Positions 10,036 through 22,340 of a DNA stretch of 64,000 bases are shown one piece after another. The stretch covers positions 2,418,001 through 2,482,000 of the forward strand of contig JAEILZ010000006.1 of the NCBI GenBank assembly GCA_018873225.1, in the 5' to 3' direction. Under the pieces are notes generated by a model that made no database searches, had not been told where the DNA came from, and saw only the letters and a program-made list of their open reading frames with translations. Numbering within the stretch: the first letter of the stretch is position 1; each line of letters opens with the position of its first letter. The DNA is from [Phialemoniopsis] sp. UDSM-2020. Its lineage: Eukaryota > Ascomycota > Sordariomycetes > Thyridiales > Thyridiaceae. Made by a program: the position numbers and the translations under genes.

Positions 10036-12021
10036 TCACGATGGGGAGCCGTAGCCCGAATCAGATCGCTTCTCATCGTCCTTCTCCACAGCCTTCTTTT
10101 GACTGTGCTCTGGCTTGACTTCGTCCACAACTGCCACTTTCTTCGAAACTTCCGGCTCGGCTTCCGACTCGGCATCAGAGGACGATGAATCTGAAGAGTC
10201 CGAGGAGACCTCCTCCTTCTTGGACCTGCGGTGCTTCTTGGACTCCTTCTTTTTCTCCTTCTTCTTCTGCTTGGCCTCCTTGCGTGCCTGTTTCTTCTCT
10301 TCGTCCTCCTTTTTCTTGTCCGCCTCATCCTTTTCCTTCTTCTTTTTCTCCTCCTCCTTGCGCTTCTCCTCCGCTTCCCTGAGCTCCTTGTCTTTCTTCT
10401 CCTTGCGCGTCTCGACAACCCACTGCTCGGCACCGGCAATGGCTGCATCGGGATCACGTTTGTTCTTCAGCAGGTAGCCCTGGAGCTCGGCAGGACTGAA
10501 CTCGTGAGCCGGGATCTTGGCGGCAAAGTCTTCGGCAAGCTTGTTGATGCGCTCTGTAATCACATCGCGCTTCTTGGCCTCTGTCTCAGCAAGCTCCTTG
10601 ATGGCTTCCGCGTCGGCAAAGTCCTTGGCCTCAGGGGTGGGCGGGCTATCGGCTTCGTGGGGGGCAAAGATGGCGCGGAAGATGGCGGCGATCATGCCCT
10701 CGTCAGCGCGGTCGAACTTAACGATCATGTCCACACGTCCAGGCCGAATGAGAGCCTTGTCGAGCTTCTCGAGGTGGTTGGTGGTCATGATCAGAACCCG
10801 GCCTTCCTGACTGGCGACACCGTCGAGAATGTTGAGCAGACCCGAGAGGGAGAGTCGCCCGAGGAGGTCGGTCTTCGGGCCCTCTTGTGGAGCATCAGCG
10901 TTGTCCTTGTCGCCGTCGTCAGCTTCGATGTATTCTCGCGTGTGCGTCAGTCCGGCCGTGTCAATATCCTCGAGAAGCACGACACAGCGGCGCGGGAGCT
11001 CGGCGAACAAAGAGGCGAGATTCTCCTCGTTTGAGTTGATAGAGCTCAGGCTGACAATGTAGATTCTCATCTTAAAGAAGCCAGCAAGTGCCAAGCTCAA
11101 CGAAGATTTACCAGTGCCAGGAGGGCCATAGAGCAGATAACCGCGCCGGTACGGAATGCCACGGTTCGAGTACCACCGCCTAGTGGCCGGGTCGAGGTAG
11201 TCGGTGACATCAGCGATCAGGTCCTTCTTCACCTGTTCGTTCAGAATCACTGTCGAGAAGGGTCGACTAGCTCGAGCCATACAGCGCTGCCACGTGGGCT
11301 CGGTGCTACCGACCCTCGTCGCGCCGCGGTAGATCAAGGTCTTCTTCTCGTCCCGCTTCATGTACGTTGAACGAGCCTCGAGGAGAAGTTCTTTGAGAAC
11401 ACGGGGATTGCGTCCAAAGCACGAAAGAGAGATCTCCTCTCGCTCGCTGGCGAGGAGGCGGCCCCCCTGCTCACGGTTCTGTGTACGGCGGAAGATAAGA
11501 AGCTGACCCCTGTACCAGAAGTAGTGACTTCCAAATGTTGGCGTATACGAAAGAGCCTTCTTCTTGGCCTTTCTCTCCTCGGCGACTTCGTCCACCTCAC
11601 CCTCCTCGTCATCCTCGTCGTCATCGTAGCGATAGAGAAACCAGGACCGGGAGTTGACGTTTGTGTTGACCACGAAGCGTCGCGCGCTCCTGGCGAACTT
11701 CTGCGCGGCTACCCAGCCCATGAGCATATTGTAGATCTCATCATCGCACCTGATATCCACGGTGGACATGAAATGCGACTCGAGCTCATTCCAGAAAGAT
11801 TCGCTAACATATCGCCAAGCGAACGTGAGACCCCCCAAAAGGAGCACGAGAGGGATGTAGATATTCAGGTCGACATGAAAGTACCGTTGGATCGGGTCTG
11901 ACAGAATGGAAAATCCTGGGAACAGGAAATCCAAGAGCTGCATCTGAGGCGGGCGTACGGCACCGGCCACGGGCATACCGGTACCTCCAGGAGGCACACA
12001 CGTTGACTCCATCGTCGCCAT
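10036..12021 (-). CDS. BCS1-like mitochondrial-type AAA ATPase
   Basis: Intronless, 661 aa. Residues about 29-75 hold the BCS1 N-terminal hydrophobic segment (YIPLVLLLGGLTFAWRYV); a BCS1-specific domain follows to about 270. Then comes one AAA module: Walker A GPPGTGKS at 299-306, Walker B VVLLEDID at 347-354 and the arginine-finger region MTTNHLEKLDKALIRPGRVD. Yeast Bcs1 inserts the Rieske protein into complex III, but Pezizomycotina carry several paralogues. This copy has an acidic insert (YDDDEDDEEGEVDE, about 132-145) and a very charged Lys/Glu-rich C-terminal tail of about 120 residues with poly-Ser, which canonical Bcs1 lacks. I therefore call it BCS1-like rather than the Rieske chaperone itself. 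Confidence 0.9.
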   Translation of the reverse strand: MATMESTCVPPGGTGMPVAGAVRPPQMQLLDFLFPGFSILSDPIQRYFHVDLNIYIPLVLLLGGLTFAWRYVSESFWNELESHFMSTVDIRCDDEIYNMLMGWVAAQKFARSARRFVVNTNVNSRSWFLYRYDDDEDDEEGEVDEVAEERKAKKKALSYTPTFGSHYFWYRGQLLIFRRTQNREQGGRLLASEREEISLSCFGRNPRVLKELLLEARSTYMKRDEKKTLIYRGATRVGSTEPTWQRCMARASRPFSTVILNEQVKKDLIADVTDYLDPATRRWYSNRGIPYRRGYLLYGPPGTGKSSLSLALAGFFKMRIYIVSLSSINSNEENLASLFAELPRRCVVLLEDIDTAGLTHTREYIEADDGDKDNADAPQEGPKTDLLGRLSLSGLLNILDGVASQEGRVLIMTTNHLEKLDKALIRPGRVDMIVKFDRADEGMIAAIFRAIFAPHEADSPPTPEAKDFADAEAIKELAETEAKKRDVITERINKLAEDFAAKIPAHEFSPAELQGYLLKNKRDPDAAIAGAEQWVVETRKEKKDKELREAEEKRKEEEKKKKEKDEADKKKEDEEKKQARKEAKQKKKEKKKESKKHRRSKKEEVSSDSSDSSSSDAESEAEPEVSKKVAVVDEVKPEHSQKKAVEKDDEKRSDSGYGSPS

Positions 12022-13808
12022 GTCTTCGCCAGTAAAGTTGAAGATAAAGATGGCCAGAATGGGTGTTGCCAGGTAGAATGGGGGCTTGGTGAAGTGGTGC
12101 GCCTCACCGCTCTCCGCCTTTCAAAGGGTAGACGAGGTGATTCAGGCGTTGGTGGTGACTGTGAATGTAGCACAGAAGTTGGATGATTGAAAAGGTGAAG
12201 TAAACCTAGCTTTATATATCAAAATGAAGAGTCTGGTAACTCAGGTCTTCAACCCACCTGGCAAGGCAGCAATCGACGGCTCTGATCGTCACAAGCAGAC
12301 TTGTAAAGTGCAATTCAGCAGCTGCATGCTCGATACTCGTGGCTCAACACCCACTCAAACTTCCATTTTGCTGCAGTCGGCATTGCCGCTCAGCGAATTA
12401 GTCACTCCGTGAAAACCAAAAACCCACTTGAAGTGGAGGATGGACTGCATTGATAGTTGTCCGCCACAGGCACCGGCCTGGCCGTTGCAGGCATCAGCCT
12501 CCACTTCTCCACCAACTCTGGGGTCCTGGACTTGAATTTCACCAGTCTGAATGGTCAGTCTCTCGATCATCAAATTGAGTTGTCAGGGTCCATCAAGATA
12601 GACTCGAAGGCTTAGCTCTCGTTTCGACCGAGCCGCATGAGTCTTTCGCTGGCTGCGCTGCTATTTGCCTGCCCTACCAAAGTGCCGGGAGAACTTGTCC
12701 TTGTTTGTCAAGCATCATCCTAGGGGAGGCCTCACCCCACATGCGACAAACGGATGTACGAGGAAACCTATCAATGTCTTGTTCGTTCGCAATCAAGCCA
12801 TAGATTCCAAGGATATCGATCCTGCGGTATATGATAATTTGCCGATGACGCAGACCAGGACAGATCCAGGGCTTGGAACAAAGATTCTTTGACAGGTAGG
12901 ACCACTAAAAGCCGCTGTGGGTTGCTACTGAACACGGGGCAGGTGCCACCTGTATTTCGGGAGGATAAAAGGCCAATTTCCACTGCCCCTTGCACCTAAA
13001 ATTCCTACAGAAAACAAGCATCAGTTTACCACCTAATTCGCATCACATTTTTTCACTACCTAGCTTTAGCAGGTTTTAGGTCCATAGACACATCAACGGC
13101 GAACAGAATTGGGGATGGTTTGATCCTAAGGCTCCATGATGCTGGTTGGTTCTTCACCTGGAGGAAACTTGGCTCAGCCACTTCATCACAGTCTGCCACA
13201 GCTTGAAGGATGTGGCCAATGAGTCAACCAAGCCAGGCTCTGTCAATTGGTAAGTGCCGAGCTTTGCGGTTTCTGACGACGACTCGCCTACTAGATGAAA
13301 TCACCAAGGTCAATAGCATCTTTACCAAGGATATTCGCACAAAGCTCTCGATATTAAGACAACAGAAAGGCATTCTCAAAGTCACGTAAAAATAAATGGA
13401 TCAAGGCTATGAACTGGTCTCATTATATAGAACCTGATGTAATGTATTGTGGTTGAGGCGTCTCATAGAAAGTTCATTATTTAGATCGCTATCGTCAAAT
13501 CATAATCATACCGAATTTTTTTACCCAGGAGTCTCGCTTCGGCCTGCGGACGAGAATACTAACAATGGCTGGCCTCTGCTTTGGACAGACGAGAGAGGCG
13601 TAATTTTTTGTACAGAACAAGGTGAAGACCAAACACAAAAAGACAACCAAAAGCCACAAATCGATACAAGAGCAAAGAAGCCACACGCCCCATAGTGCTC
13701 CGTCCAGGAAAACGCCAGAATGATAATCAGATCGATCCAATCCAATACAAGGCACGAGATGAAATCTTGTCAGTCAGCTCTCTGGCAGTCCGAACTAGCC
13801 CGAGGAGC
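12022..13808. other. Intergenic between BCS1-like gene and unknown low-complexity gene
   Basis: Holds the promoter of the BCS1-like gene and the 3' region of the next minus-strand gene. Only short unconvincing open frames; nothing else recognised. Confidence 0.5.
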
Positions 13809-14426
13809 TTATTTGATGACGAAGAATTCCGGCGTCCCGCTGTCCTGTTGAGGAGGAGGTGGAGGAGGCATCGGGCCAAAGCCGGGATGCATCTGGGGTC
13901 CACCAAAGCCCGGGGGAGGTCCTTGTGGGGGAAATTGGTGGTGGCCGGGGAAATGTTGTGGAGGCGGGGGCATGAATTGGGGACCGTTGTCAAAGTCGGA
14001 CTCGCTCTCCTCGTCCGAGTCGGAGCTGCTGTAGATGGAGCCCTCCTCATCGGGGTCCTGTCTACCGCGGGGCTTCACGAAGGACTCGCGAGACGAGGAT
14101 CGATGCCTGCGGCTCTTGCTGCTCTTGCTCTTCCTGGACTTGCTGCTATACGAAGACTCATTGTCGTCGTACTCAAAGGCCTCGTAGTAGCCGTAGCTGG
14201 CGTAGTCGACAAAGTACCACACAATCTTCTTGTGCCCGGTACTGTCCTCCATCTCGTCTTTCCTGAGATGGCTGTGCCGCGTGGGGTTGCCTCCAGCCAG
14301 GTAGATGAGCGCCTTGTTGGCAAGGCTCTTCCGCTTGCCCGGCATGTGGCAGTTGGTCGATGCGGTCACATTTGATCGCACCGATGACCTGCCCGAATAG
14401 ACAGACGAAGTATCTGACTTGCCCAT
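13809..14426 (-). CDS. Low-complexity protein of unknown function
   Basis: Uninterrupted 205-codon frame. It starts MGKSDTSSVYSGRSS. A central block KKIVWYFVDYASYGYYEAFEYDD is the only part with ordinary globular composition and is probably the conserved core. After it come a Ser/Lys/Arg tract (SSKSRKSKSSKSRRHRSSS), an acidic-Ser patch (SSSDSDEESESDFD) and a Pro/Gly/Phe/Met-rich tail (PPPPQHFPGHHQFPPQ...) ending EFFVIK. No domain or targeting signal is recognised. The mixed RS-like, acidic and Pro/Gly segments suggest a disordered, possibly nuclear or condensate-associated protein; that is inference. It is flanked by long gene-poor stretches on both sides. Confidence 0.7.
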   Translation of the reverse strand: MGKSDTSSVYSGRSSVRSNVTASTNCHMPGKRKSLANKALIYLAGGNPTRHSHLRKDEMEDSTGHKKIVWYFVDYASYGYYEAFEYDDNESSYSSKSRKSKSSKSRRHRSSSRESFVKPRGRQDPDEEGSIYSSSDSDEESESDFDNGPQFMPPPPQHFPGHHQFPPQGPPPGFGGPQMHPGFGPMPPPPPPQQDSGTPEFFVIK

Positions 14427-17400
14427 GGTGACGGTAGAAATATGTATAGTATGGTATTACAATAGATTGGTGATATTGGGGCTATCAGTGGCACAGGTGA
14501 GGCAGTCGACGGCGAGAGAAGGGCGAATGGTGATCCGCAGCAGCTGTCACCGAGGATGTCAACACGGACGGGGATGACCTTGTAAGATCAGACCCTGGAG
14601 CCTGGGACCTCGGTGAGGTTGAGGCTGGTTAGGGTGGAATAGGGTGGCGAGAGTGGTGAAGCTCGTGAAGAAGGGTGAGGGTGATGAAGAGAAAGGACAG
14701 GATCTGGGACCGTGGTAGAGCAACATGGGGCGTTGCTCGACTATATGTGTAGAGGTCGATCATCTCTAGACTTACCTAGCAGGGCCAAAGGCGACCTGGC
14801 CGAGACTCACCATCTGGTCCCCATGCCGCTGCAAGTGGGCAACAATGAGGCAAGTGAGGCTACCGGGGCACATGTCATAAATTGTCTTTGTACACCCCCA
14901 AGGCAGAAGCGAGCAGGAAGAAGCAAATAAAGCCACTGCAACATGATCAGCAACACGATGTTTTCCCTCATGGAGGCACCCTGGCACGGACACCATGTCC
15001 CGGGGGATATCCGGGACAGGGGAGGCTCTTCCCACAGGGTGGGGGAGGGAAGGCCCTGGAAGAGAAATGTATTGGTCGAGCGAGACGCTCATCGTTGCAG
15101 AGCGTGCAGCTGCTGGGCGCACGCAGGCGCATGTCGAACCAGCCTACCAGGTGCTCCTGCAGGCCACCATCATCTCTCTGAACCTGTCACACACATACAA
15201 AGCCACTCGCCCTGTTCCAAGGGCTGGCTACGATGATCGCTGCAACTGGCCACATCTTTTAGGACGCGCCCGAGCAGGCCAAGGGGCAGCCTGCGCGACT
15301 TTGACGTTCTCTGTGCTGGAGGACCTCGCTGGTCAGTTTTCGGTGGAAAAAACGGTCAGTCCAATTTGACTCATCCAAACTTTGCCCAATGCCGTCAGGT
15401 TTGGCCAGCCAAGTACTGGAGCTAGTTGGGTTGGACAGTGACAGACGAGGCTTGGGTTTTGTCTCGGGTAACGACTGTGCTGTCCTCCAGGCACTCAATC
15501 ATGAGCAAGAGACTGTGTCTCTACCGAGTTTCACAGCGGCCCAGCGTCGAACCGGCCCATGACCAACCTCGAATGCCGGCCAAGTCACTGAGCTTACGCC
15601 CGGAGAGGTGTTCAAGACAAGCTGCGCGATGCATGTCCAATGGTATGACGATGACACCCCGCTAGAAAACGGGGCTGCAGTGCAGACCGAGTGTCGAATG
15701 AGATGCATGCAGAGCAGACGAAACTGCAGGGGATCTATCGAAAGAGGGGTAGGAAGCCCTGCGAGTGTGACGACAGCGGAGATCCAATTGTTTTTTTTTC
15801 TCGGATTCAGTGCAGCCATTGGCATCATCGTGAGGCACGCTCTCCAGAGCTGGGAAGGGTGGCTGCAGGGCTAGCATCTGCAGTAATTCCAGGTTTGGTT
15901 GGATGAGAAGTCAAGAAAGAGGCAATGATTAGCGGGCGACGGCGAGATCAGACCAGACGATGGTGACGATGTCCAAGCTCCCTGTCGGTGAGACTGTAGG
16001 CTCATGCCGGCGACCGAAAACCACAAGAGACACGGCTCGGTGGTGTTTTGAGTTGTCTGAGTAAACACAGCGTGCGTGACTTGCATCAAAATGGGCTGCC
16101 TCCTGGCCAAAGAACAGAGACGAGGTCCCTTCGTCTTGGGAACGCATCTGATTGTGCTGAAGAATGTATGTAAGTCAGAAAAGAGCCCTGCATGAGAACT
16201 AAGCCGGCGACGAGATCGGTGGAAACGAATGCAAGTTCGGCAAATTTGTAAATCGAGCAACAAGTACAAGGATTGGCAGGAAATGTCCCGCATCACTGAA
16301 CGCGCAGGAGGAAGGCCATCAGCAGCCGTTGTTGCAAGCTCACCGTGAAACCTTGGGATAGTTGTGCCATGATGTCTTTCTTGGCTCTGTTCCCGGCAAT
16401 ACCCTAAGAAGCTACCGTGAAGACATTACATAGCGTCGTAGACTACATCTTGTAGAAGGTTACGCAGCATTGCCGCTCAAGTAGCGCGGCCAAAAGAATC
16501 GAACCTCCCTGTGGCTTGCTCATTCTCCTGGTCTCATAACACACGATCCCGTCATCCAGGCGAACGCCATGATGCACGACCGTGATACATACTTCTGTGA
16601 AATGTAAGGATAGGTGGATCAACAGCGTCTTGTGCGTGAGTAGCTTGTCATGTTGCAAGGCAAGTTTAGGTTACAGCCTGGATATATATCAGCGACGGGA
16701 CCCATTCCATATGTCGTGGCCAAGTTAAACCATGATCAATCCCGCAGCCTTGGGGCAAGTGTTGTGTGTTCGATATTGGACAGTGATACAAGCTATTTAC
16801 CGGCTCAAACAAGTTAGTTGACTACCTCACTTTGTTGCGCCTGCAATATCAGCAAGAACAGCGTCTGATCTTCGTTGTGATAACACCATCAACACATTTC
16901 CGCAAGCATCTCTATCTGAGTGCTCTCTCTCGCATGTTTAAAGCAACACGGGCCAAGAGGGGCAGAGCCATAACAAACACACGACAAGGCTGAGGCTAGA
17001 AGCGAAACACTCCCTGAGATGTGCCGAAGGCGATGTCTCCTCCCAACTTGGGAAGGACACCAGATCTGAGTGCGACGGGTGCAAGCGTGACTACCTCGGT
17101 ACGAGCCGCACGTTAGGTGGTATTTATCCAGGTCATCCAATGGTGTCTTCCGCAAGAACAGCCCTATCCTGTCGAAGAAAGGCACTGACCGCGGCTTGAA
17201 ATCCTTGATATATCCCCTCATACAATGGTCACTTGACGTGCTCTGGCACGGAAAGCACAATGTCTGCTTTTCAGGGGTCAGATTGTTGCCTCGATGACGA
17301 ATTAAGGTATGGGACTCATGCGCGGTGAAGAGAGCCCGGGAAAATGCGAATGGCAGTAGAATAGCCACATGAATTGGCGACGCGTTGGTGAATGTACGAG

Positions 17401-19445
17401 ACCATGACTTTCGCTGAGGAATGAAAAAAGGGCTTGCCAGGCACGATGCCGAAGTTGATGCCAGAGCGGCGGGATCAGAACGTCCGCGGTTCGTTCTCGT
17501 GGGCTCACATAGATGAGAGCATCAGATGAAGTTGAGAGGGGCGCGAACTCCACCACAGTGGTGAACATATGAATGGCTATAGGTTGTGATCCACTGGATC
17601 AATAACCGCACTGCTTGTTGATGCTCGGTCCTGCCCGGCAGTGGTGCGGAGACGAGTAGACTTGATGCTTCCAAAGTATAGGCTCAAACGCATGGACGAA
17701 TGTGCTGTGCAGCAGATATTGCGACGTTGATATGATGGGTGGGTGGCCTCGCTTGATTCGGCAACACGCCGCCAGTAGCAGCAGCGATTATTGAAGCAAC
17801 TGCTTGTCAAGTATTCAGCACGCCGCCACTGCTACTATGTAATAAGATCTGGCAGGGAAGGAAAACGAAATGAAATCCACCTGCTGGTAATATATATGCG
17901 CATCATCTTATTGAAGGAGGCGAGATGTCACATCAAGGCCGGAGTCGGACAGGACAAGGACAGGAGAGAACTGCGAGACTCGACTCATCGCAAGTGACCG
18001 CACAATCAGTAGACTAAGTAGGTAGTTATACACTCCGTACAGAGTACAGCAACAGGTGCCCGTGATGGACCTGATGGGCGCAAGGAACAGTCTCCCGTAC
18101 GAAGTAAGTAGGTGTGAGATGAAGAATAGCTGCTGATGCTCGTATTGACAAGGGGGGGCACGGACCTTTGCACGCTTTGGTGCGCAACGGCTTGAACGGC
18201 TTGAATTAAACAGCTAGGATCTGGGTCAAAAGGGCTCAGCGACGGCGGATCCCCGGGGGGAGGATCGCCAGTGAACTGCCACTAATGTGGTTACCGCGTC
18301 TTACTTGGTACCTACTTCAGCACTTCATTCGCGATTGGATTTCTCCAGCTCGGTGCAATAGGAAATAAGAAGCAGTGAACGCGTGCGCAGCCGCAAAAGG
18401 CCACTCGTCTCGAATATCTCTTCCGTGATTCAATTGACAAGGCCATCATCAGTCAGAGAAAACATCGCATGGAGAAAGACAGGCCAATCCCTTGCTACGA
18501 ACATTGATGAAGCGAATTAAAACGCAGTGTACCGCAGAGTGCAGCAGGGCCAGGTCGCACTACTACGTCCAAGTTAATAAATCTGGCCATTTTTGCCGGG
18601 CTTCCAAGGTTCTCACGGTTGGTCGTGTGTGTGTGTGAGAGTGAGAGTGTCTCGCAGTGCGCGACAAGTACTCCGTACTCTTCATGTCTGGTTGCTTTTT
18701 GCCAGGTTCTTGTTCTCCACCTATTTTTGGGAAGAAAAAAGCCGGAGAGGCCATTCTTAGTCAAGCGGAGACCCGCTCGAATGGCCCCGGCTGGCCAATA
18801 GGGTTGCGGGCTGGCCCCTCTAGGCCAGCCTCCGAAACTCCAAAGCTGGGTCTAGTTCCTGAATTGGTTCCAAAGTGGGTGGCAGGCCCTGCAAGTGCCA
18901 ATTCTCGCCGCCGTTCACCCACGTTTGCCCACCACACTCGAGACACTCTCTCTCTTCTGCCCACTTTCCCGACTCGCCGTCTGCTGCTTTGCTGGTTGGT
19001 CCCTCTTTTCTGGCTTTTCTGGACTCTCCTTGGGGGCAGAACCAAAGGACCCATTGGGCCAATTTTCGATGTTGGCAGGGAGGTGTGATCGCCAACGCTC
19101 TCCTCCCTTTCGAAACCTGCACTAGGTAATCTCACTTCACCACCACCAGACACACACACCCACACCCACGAAAACACAGCCGACTTGGTGACCTGTCCGC
19201 ATTTCAATCACCATCACCACTTTCAGCCGCGCGATCAAACCGATCACTACCATGCACCGGAGTTGAAGAATCAATCTATCGTCGTCTACAGGAAACATTT
19301 GACAAGATAACGGCGATACTTTCTCACCCCAAGCCGATGACCCTCGGCGTCTAGCGTCGCTCGTCGACGGACTGAAGCACCTGCTTTCAGAACTGTCCGA
19401 CAAGCCGCAACACATCACCATCCAGGAAATCCCGCTCGACATACA
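14427..19445. other. 5-kb gene-poor interval
   Basis: The longest stretch without a convincing gene. The promoter of the 13809-14426 gene is at the left; the promoter and leader of the 19446 gene are at the right (about 18.8-19.4 kb, pyrimidine-rich). Open frames reach about 160 codons (for example 16889-17368 minus) without recognisable motifs. A cluster of AAGTAGGTA / TACCTACTT / ACTCCGTAC elements lies at 18016-18047, 18096-18114, 18302-18318 and 18666-18680. A short TG/AG repeat is at 18626-18652. No transposon termini or long repeats were seen by eye. Confidence 0.5.
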
Positions 19446-21757
19446 TTGCCGGCAATGGATCCGACGAACAACAAGGCGTCGGATTTCGAAAGGAGGGCTT
19501 CTAGGAGGGTATCGGCTCGTCTGTCCTTGAGTGCAGGGGATCATCGCTATATGCAAGAGGAGGAAAACGACGCGATCATCGGATTGAGTATTGCTGATGG
19601 ATTCCGACCGGCTTCTATCGACCGTCCAACACCGACCCCTGAGAGGGCTTCCACTTCATCCGGGAGCTCTGGCGAGCCATCCACCCCTCCCAGGTCTCTC
19701 ATTCCAATTCGACCTTCCAGCATCTCCAAACCTCCCCAACATCACGACCCTTTTGCCTTGCGTCACGATGGAGGCATGGGCCAGGTAAATGAGACACCCT
19801 TATCACGGCATTCTAGCACCACCACGTCGACGGACGCGACAATCGTGCGCCAGGAAAGTCCCTACGATGGGCCCTCAGGGCCCTCCTTCCCCTATCAAAT
19901 GTACCCTCAAAACGTCAGGGTTGCTCGGACGTTGAGCGTGACGACGGCATCAACTGTGGTCCAGTCGGAATCATCTTACCAGGGCCCTAGAGGACCCAGC
20001 CATCCTTATGGAATCTATCACCAAAACACGGTGGCTGCGGCGCCCAGTGCAGCCCCTGCTGCGGACATTCCGGTTGGGTTTCCTGGCATGTCAGACAACT
20101 ACCAGCGTCGACTTGGCCCGGACGGGGAAGATGCGGCTGATATGATCGGCCCTGACGGCCACACCGAACAACTACCGCCTTACACGAGATATCCGGACGA
20201 AGCATACACCCGAAAGGCAAGGGATGCTGAGCATGCCGTCCCAGCTCCCGCGACCGTCCTTTCAATCCCTGGTGCCGGCGGCATCGGCTTGGCAGCGAGG
20301 AACCCCGAATTTGACGATCTCGATACGCCACGTTCTCGCCTTTCATCCAGGAGTTTCACATCTGATGACAGTCACCACGAGATTAACACAGCCGCTAATG
20401 CCATGTGCGAAAAGCGAAGCTCGCGTCGGCGAAGTTACCAGCAGTATGCTAAGCGGAGGATTGGCGGCATTGTGCCTTGTTGGGCTGTTTGCCTAGTCGT
20501 CTCCGGTCTTGTTTTAATGGGCATCATCCTTGGTGCTGTTGTGGGATCTTTTCTCGTCAAACACAACAATACGGTGTCTAAGCCTCCGCCGCCGCCACGT
20601 CTGTAAGTGTTCATTGTACTTCTGGTTGCTGGTGACCGTCGATCATGGATTGCATGCTAATGGTCACAAGTACACCCAACCCTGCCGTCACGTCTGTTAC
20701 AATTACAGTTGATGCGACACCCATACCAACCCCTACCGACATACCCCAACTACCACTCGGGACCTACACTCTACCTCTTATTACCAACAAGACTCCCAAT
20801 TCCTGCTTCAAGGACCCGTCCCAGTCCCAAGCGTGGAGTTGCAGCATACCCTATGGGTTCTCATCGCCCATCATGCTTACCATTGATCCTGCACCTCCTC
20901 GCAGTGGGTCGCAGTACAGCATGAGCATATTCACCAACGAATCGAATTTGATCAGCAATGGCGTCCTTCCCTATGGCGCGCAACCACCTCTGATTCATGG
21001 ACCAGTACATCTCGAACTGGTCAACGACACCATGGAACCGTCTCGCGGACCGGCGTGGTTCGAGCTAATTCACTATAACAAAACTGTTGTCGTAAAGGAG
21101 TCTTTCCTGGGACCTCAAGCTTCATCATCAGCCCCAGCTACCTCCTCGACATCGCCACCAGAGCGCCGCCGTTTCAAGACACCGTCATTCCAAGATTTCC
21201 ACAGGAAGAGCATTGCCCAACCTGGGGAGAAACCCTGGGTGTGTACCTGGCCAGACACGGTGCTCGAGGTGTTCATATTCCCGAATCAGAATAATAGTAT
21301 TTCGAGGATTGATCTCAGTTCGTCCTCAACGACTACCACATCAACGACCCCGCCCACCGAGTATCCTACAGGCAGACCAGACGGCATGTTCTCCGGCAAG
21401 GGCTTTCCCGGTGGCGGCGCACCCCCAACGCCAACTTTGCCCCCCGAGGATACCGTGACGCCAACCTCACCACCGCTTGCCCCACCGTATCCTCGGGTTG
21501 TCAAAGTGGAAGAGCGTCACTTGGATTACGCCCCTCAGGCCGAGTGCGTACAGTTCGAGATCCCAGCTGACGGGGGTCCTCCACGTCCGTACAAGAATCC
21601 CGCCACAGGCGAAATCGTCAAGATCGAAATCGAAGACACTGCCGAGAGGCAAGACGTGTCATTCCACCGCCTTGCACCCGGGGCCATCTCGAATAACCTT
21701 TACTCCCGGGACAGCGTGCAACTCAGCGACTGCGGCTGCTTGTGGTACGTGTTTTAG
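19446..21757 (+). CDS. Single-pass membrane protein with long disordered N-terminus (unknown function)
   Basis: Exons 19446-20602 and 20671-21757 (747 aa); the intron 20603-20670 begins GTAAGTG and rejoins a Leu codon (CT|T). Residues 1-335 are Ser/Thr/Pro-rich and disordered. Two related segments are visible: ESPYDGPSGPSFPYQMYPQN and ESSYQGPRGPSHPYGIYHQN, a degenerate tandem repeat. One transmembrane helix spans about 342-370 (WAVCLVVSGLVLMGIILGAV). The C-terminal half, after a Pro-rich stem, looks extracytoplasmic, with Asn-X-Thr/Ser sites, and contains the conserved-looking block PNSCFKDPSQSQAWSCSIPY with paired cysteines. It resembles a widespread ascomycete family of uncharacterised type II-like membrane proteins; I cannot name a function. 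Confidence 0.8.
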
Positions 21758-22340
21758 GCAAAGTTCTCTGAACTTTTGTTCCCCGAGAAGAACCTCTTGG
21801 AACGGTTCTTGCCATATGCCGGTCGCATTATTCGGCACTTGGCCCCATATTTGCTTTTCTTTGTTTGTCTTGGTTTGGAGTTCAGCATTGTACATGAGCA
21901 TGGGCGTTCTATTGAACAACGGAAGGGTTTGGCGTTTGATATCCGAATATTGCAGCGGCATACGCTGTAACGAACAAATGGTTGGAGTTGGTGAGCACCG
22001 CATACTGCTAGACCACGTATTTTCTTTCTGTCACGGAGGATCTCGGACACATCTACATATTATGTAGCCGCTGTAAGGAAAAATCTTGAAGTTGGAGTAT
22101 TTTCCACTGTGCGGCTATGGTCATAGCTGGCTTAGATTAAGGATTACACACAGGAATATAGGTAGTGTAAAAAGACATGGACATGCACAATGAAGTCTTA
22201 AAAACGTTTCCAAACGATGTCTTCCAAGTGACAATTCCAAACTTCGCTTGCTTTGTTCAGGACAGATCTTCTTTAAGAACAAATTGTGCTTGATAGGGTA
22301 TCTATTCATAAGGGATTCGTCTCTTCGTTTTCCAAGGGGA
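21758..22340. other. Convergent intergenic region
   Basis: 3' regions of the membrane-protein gene (+) and the CCDC174-like gene (-). No gene seen. Confidence 0.5.

Noticed and set aside
15871..16296. 141-codon minus-strand frame in the gene-poor interval
   Set aside because: Cys/Ser-rich, random-looking composition; no supporting exons.
16480..16560. tRNA-like GGTTCGATTC on the minus strand
   Set aside because: The flanks do not form a T stem, anticodon arm or acceptor stem; not a tRNA.
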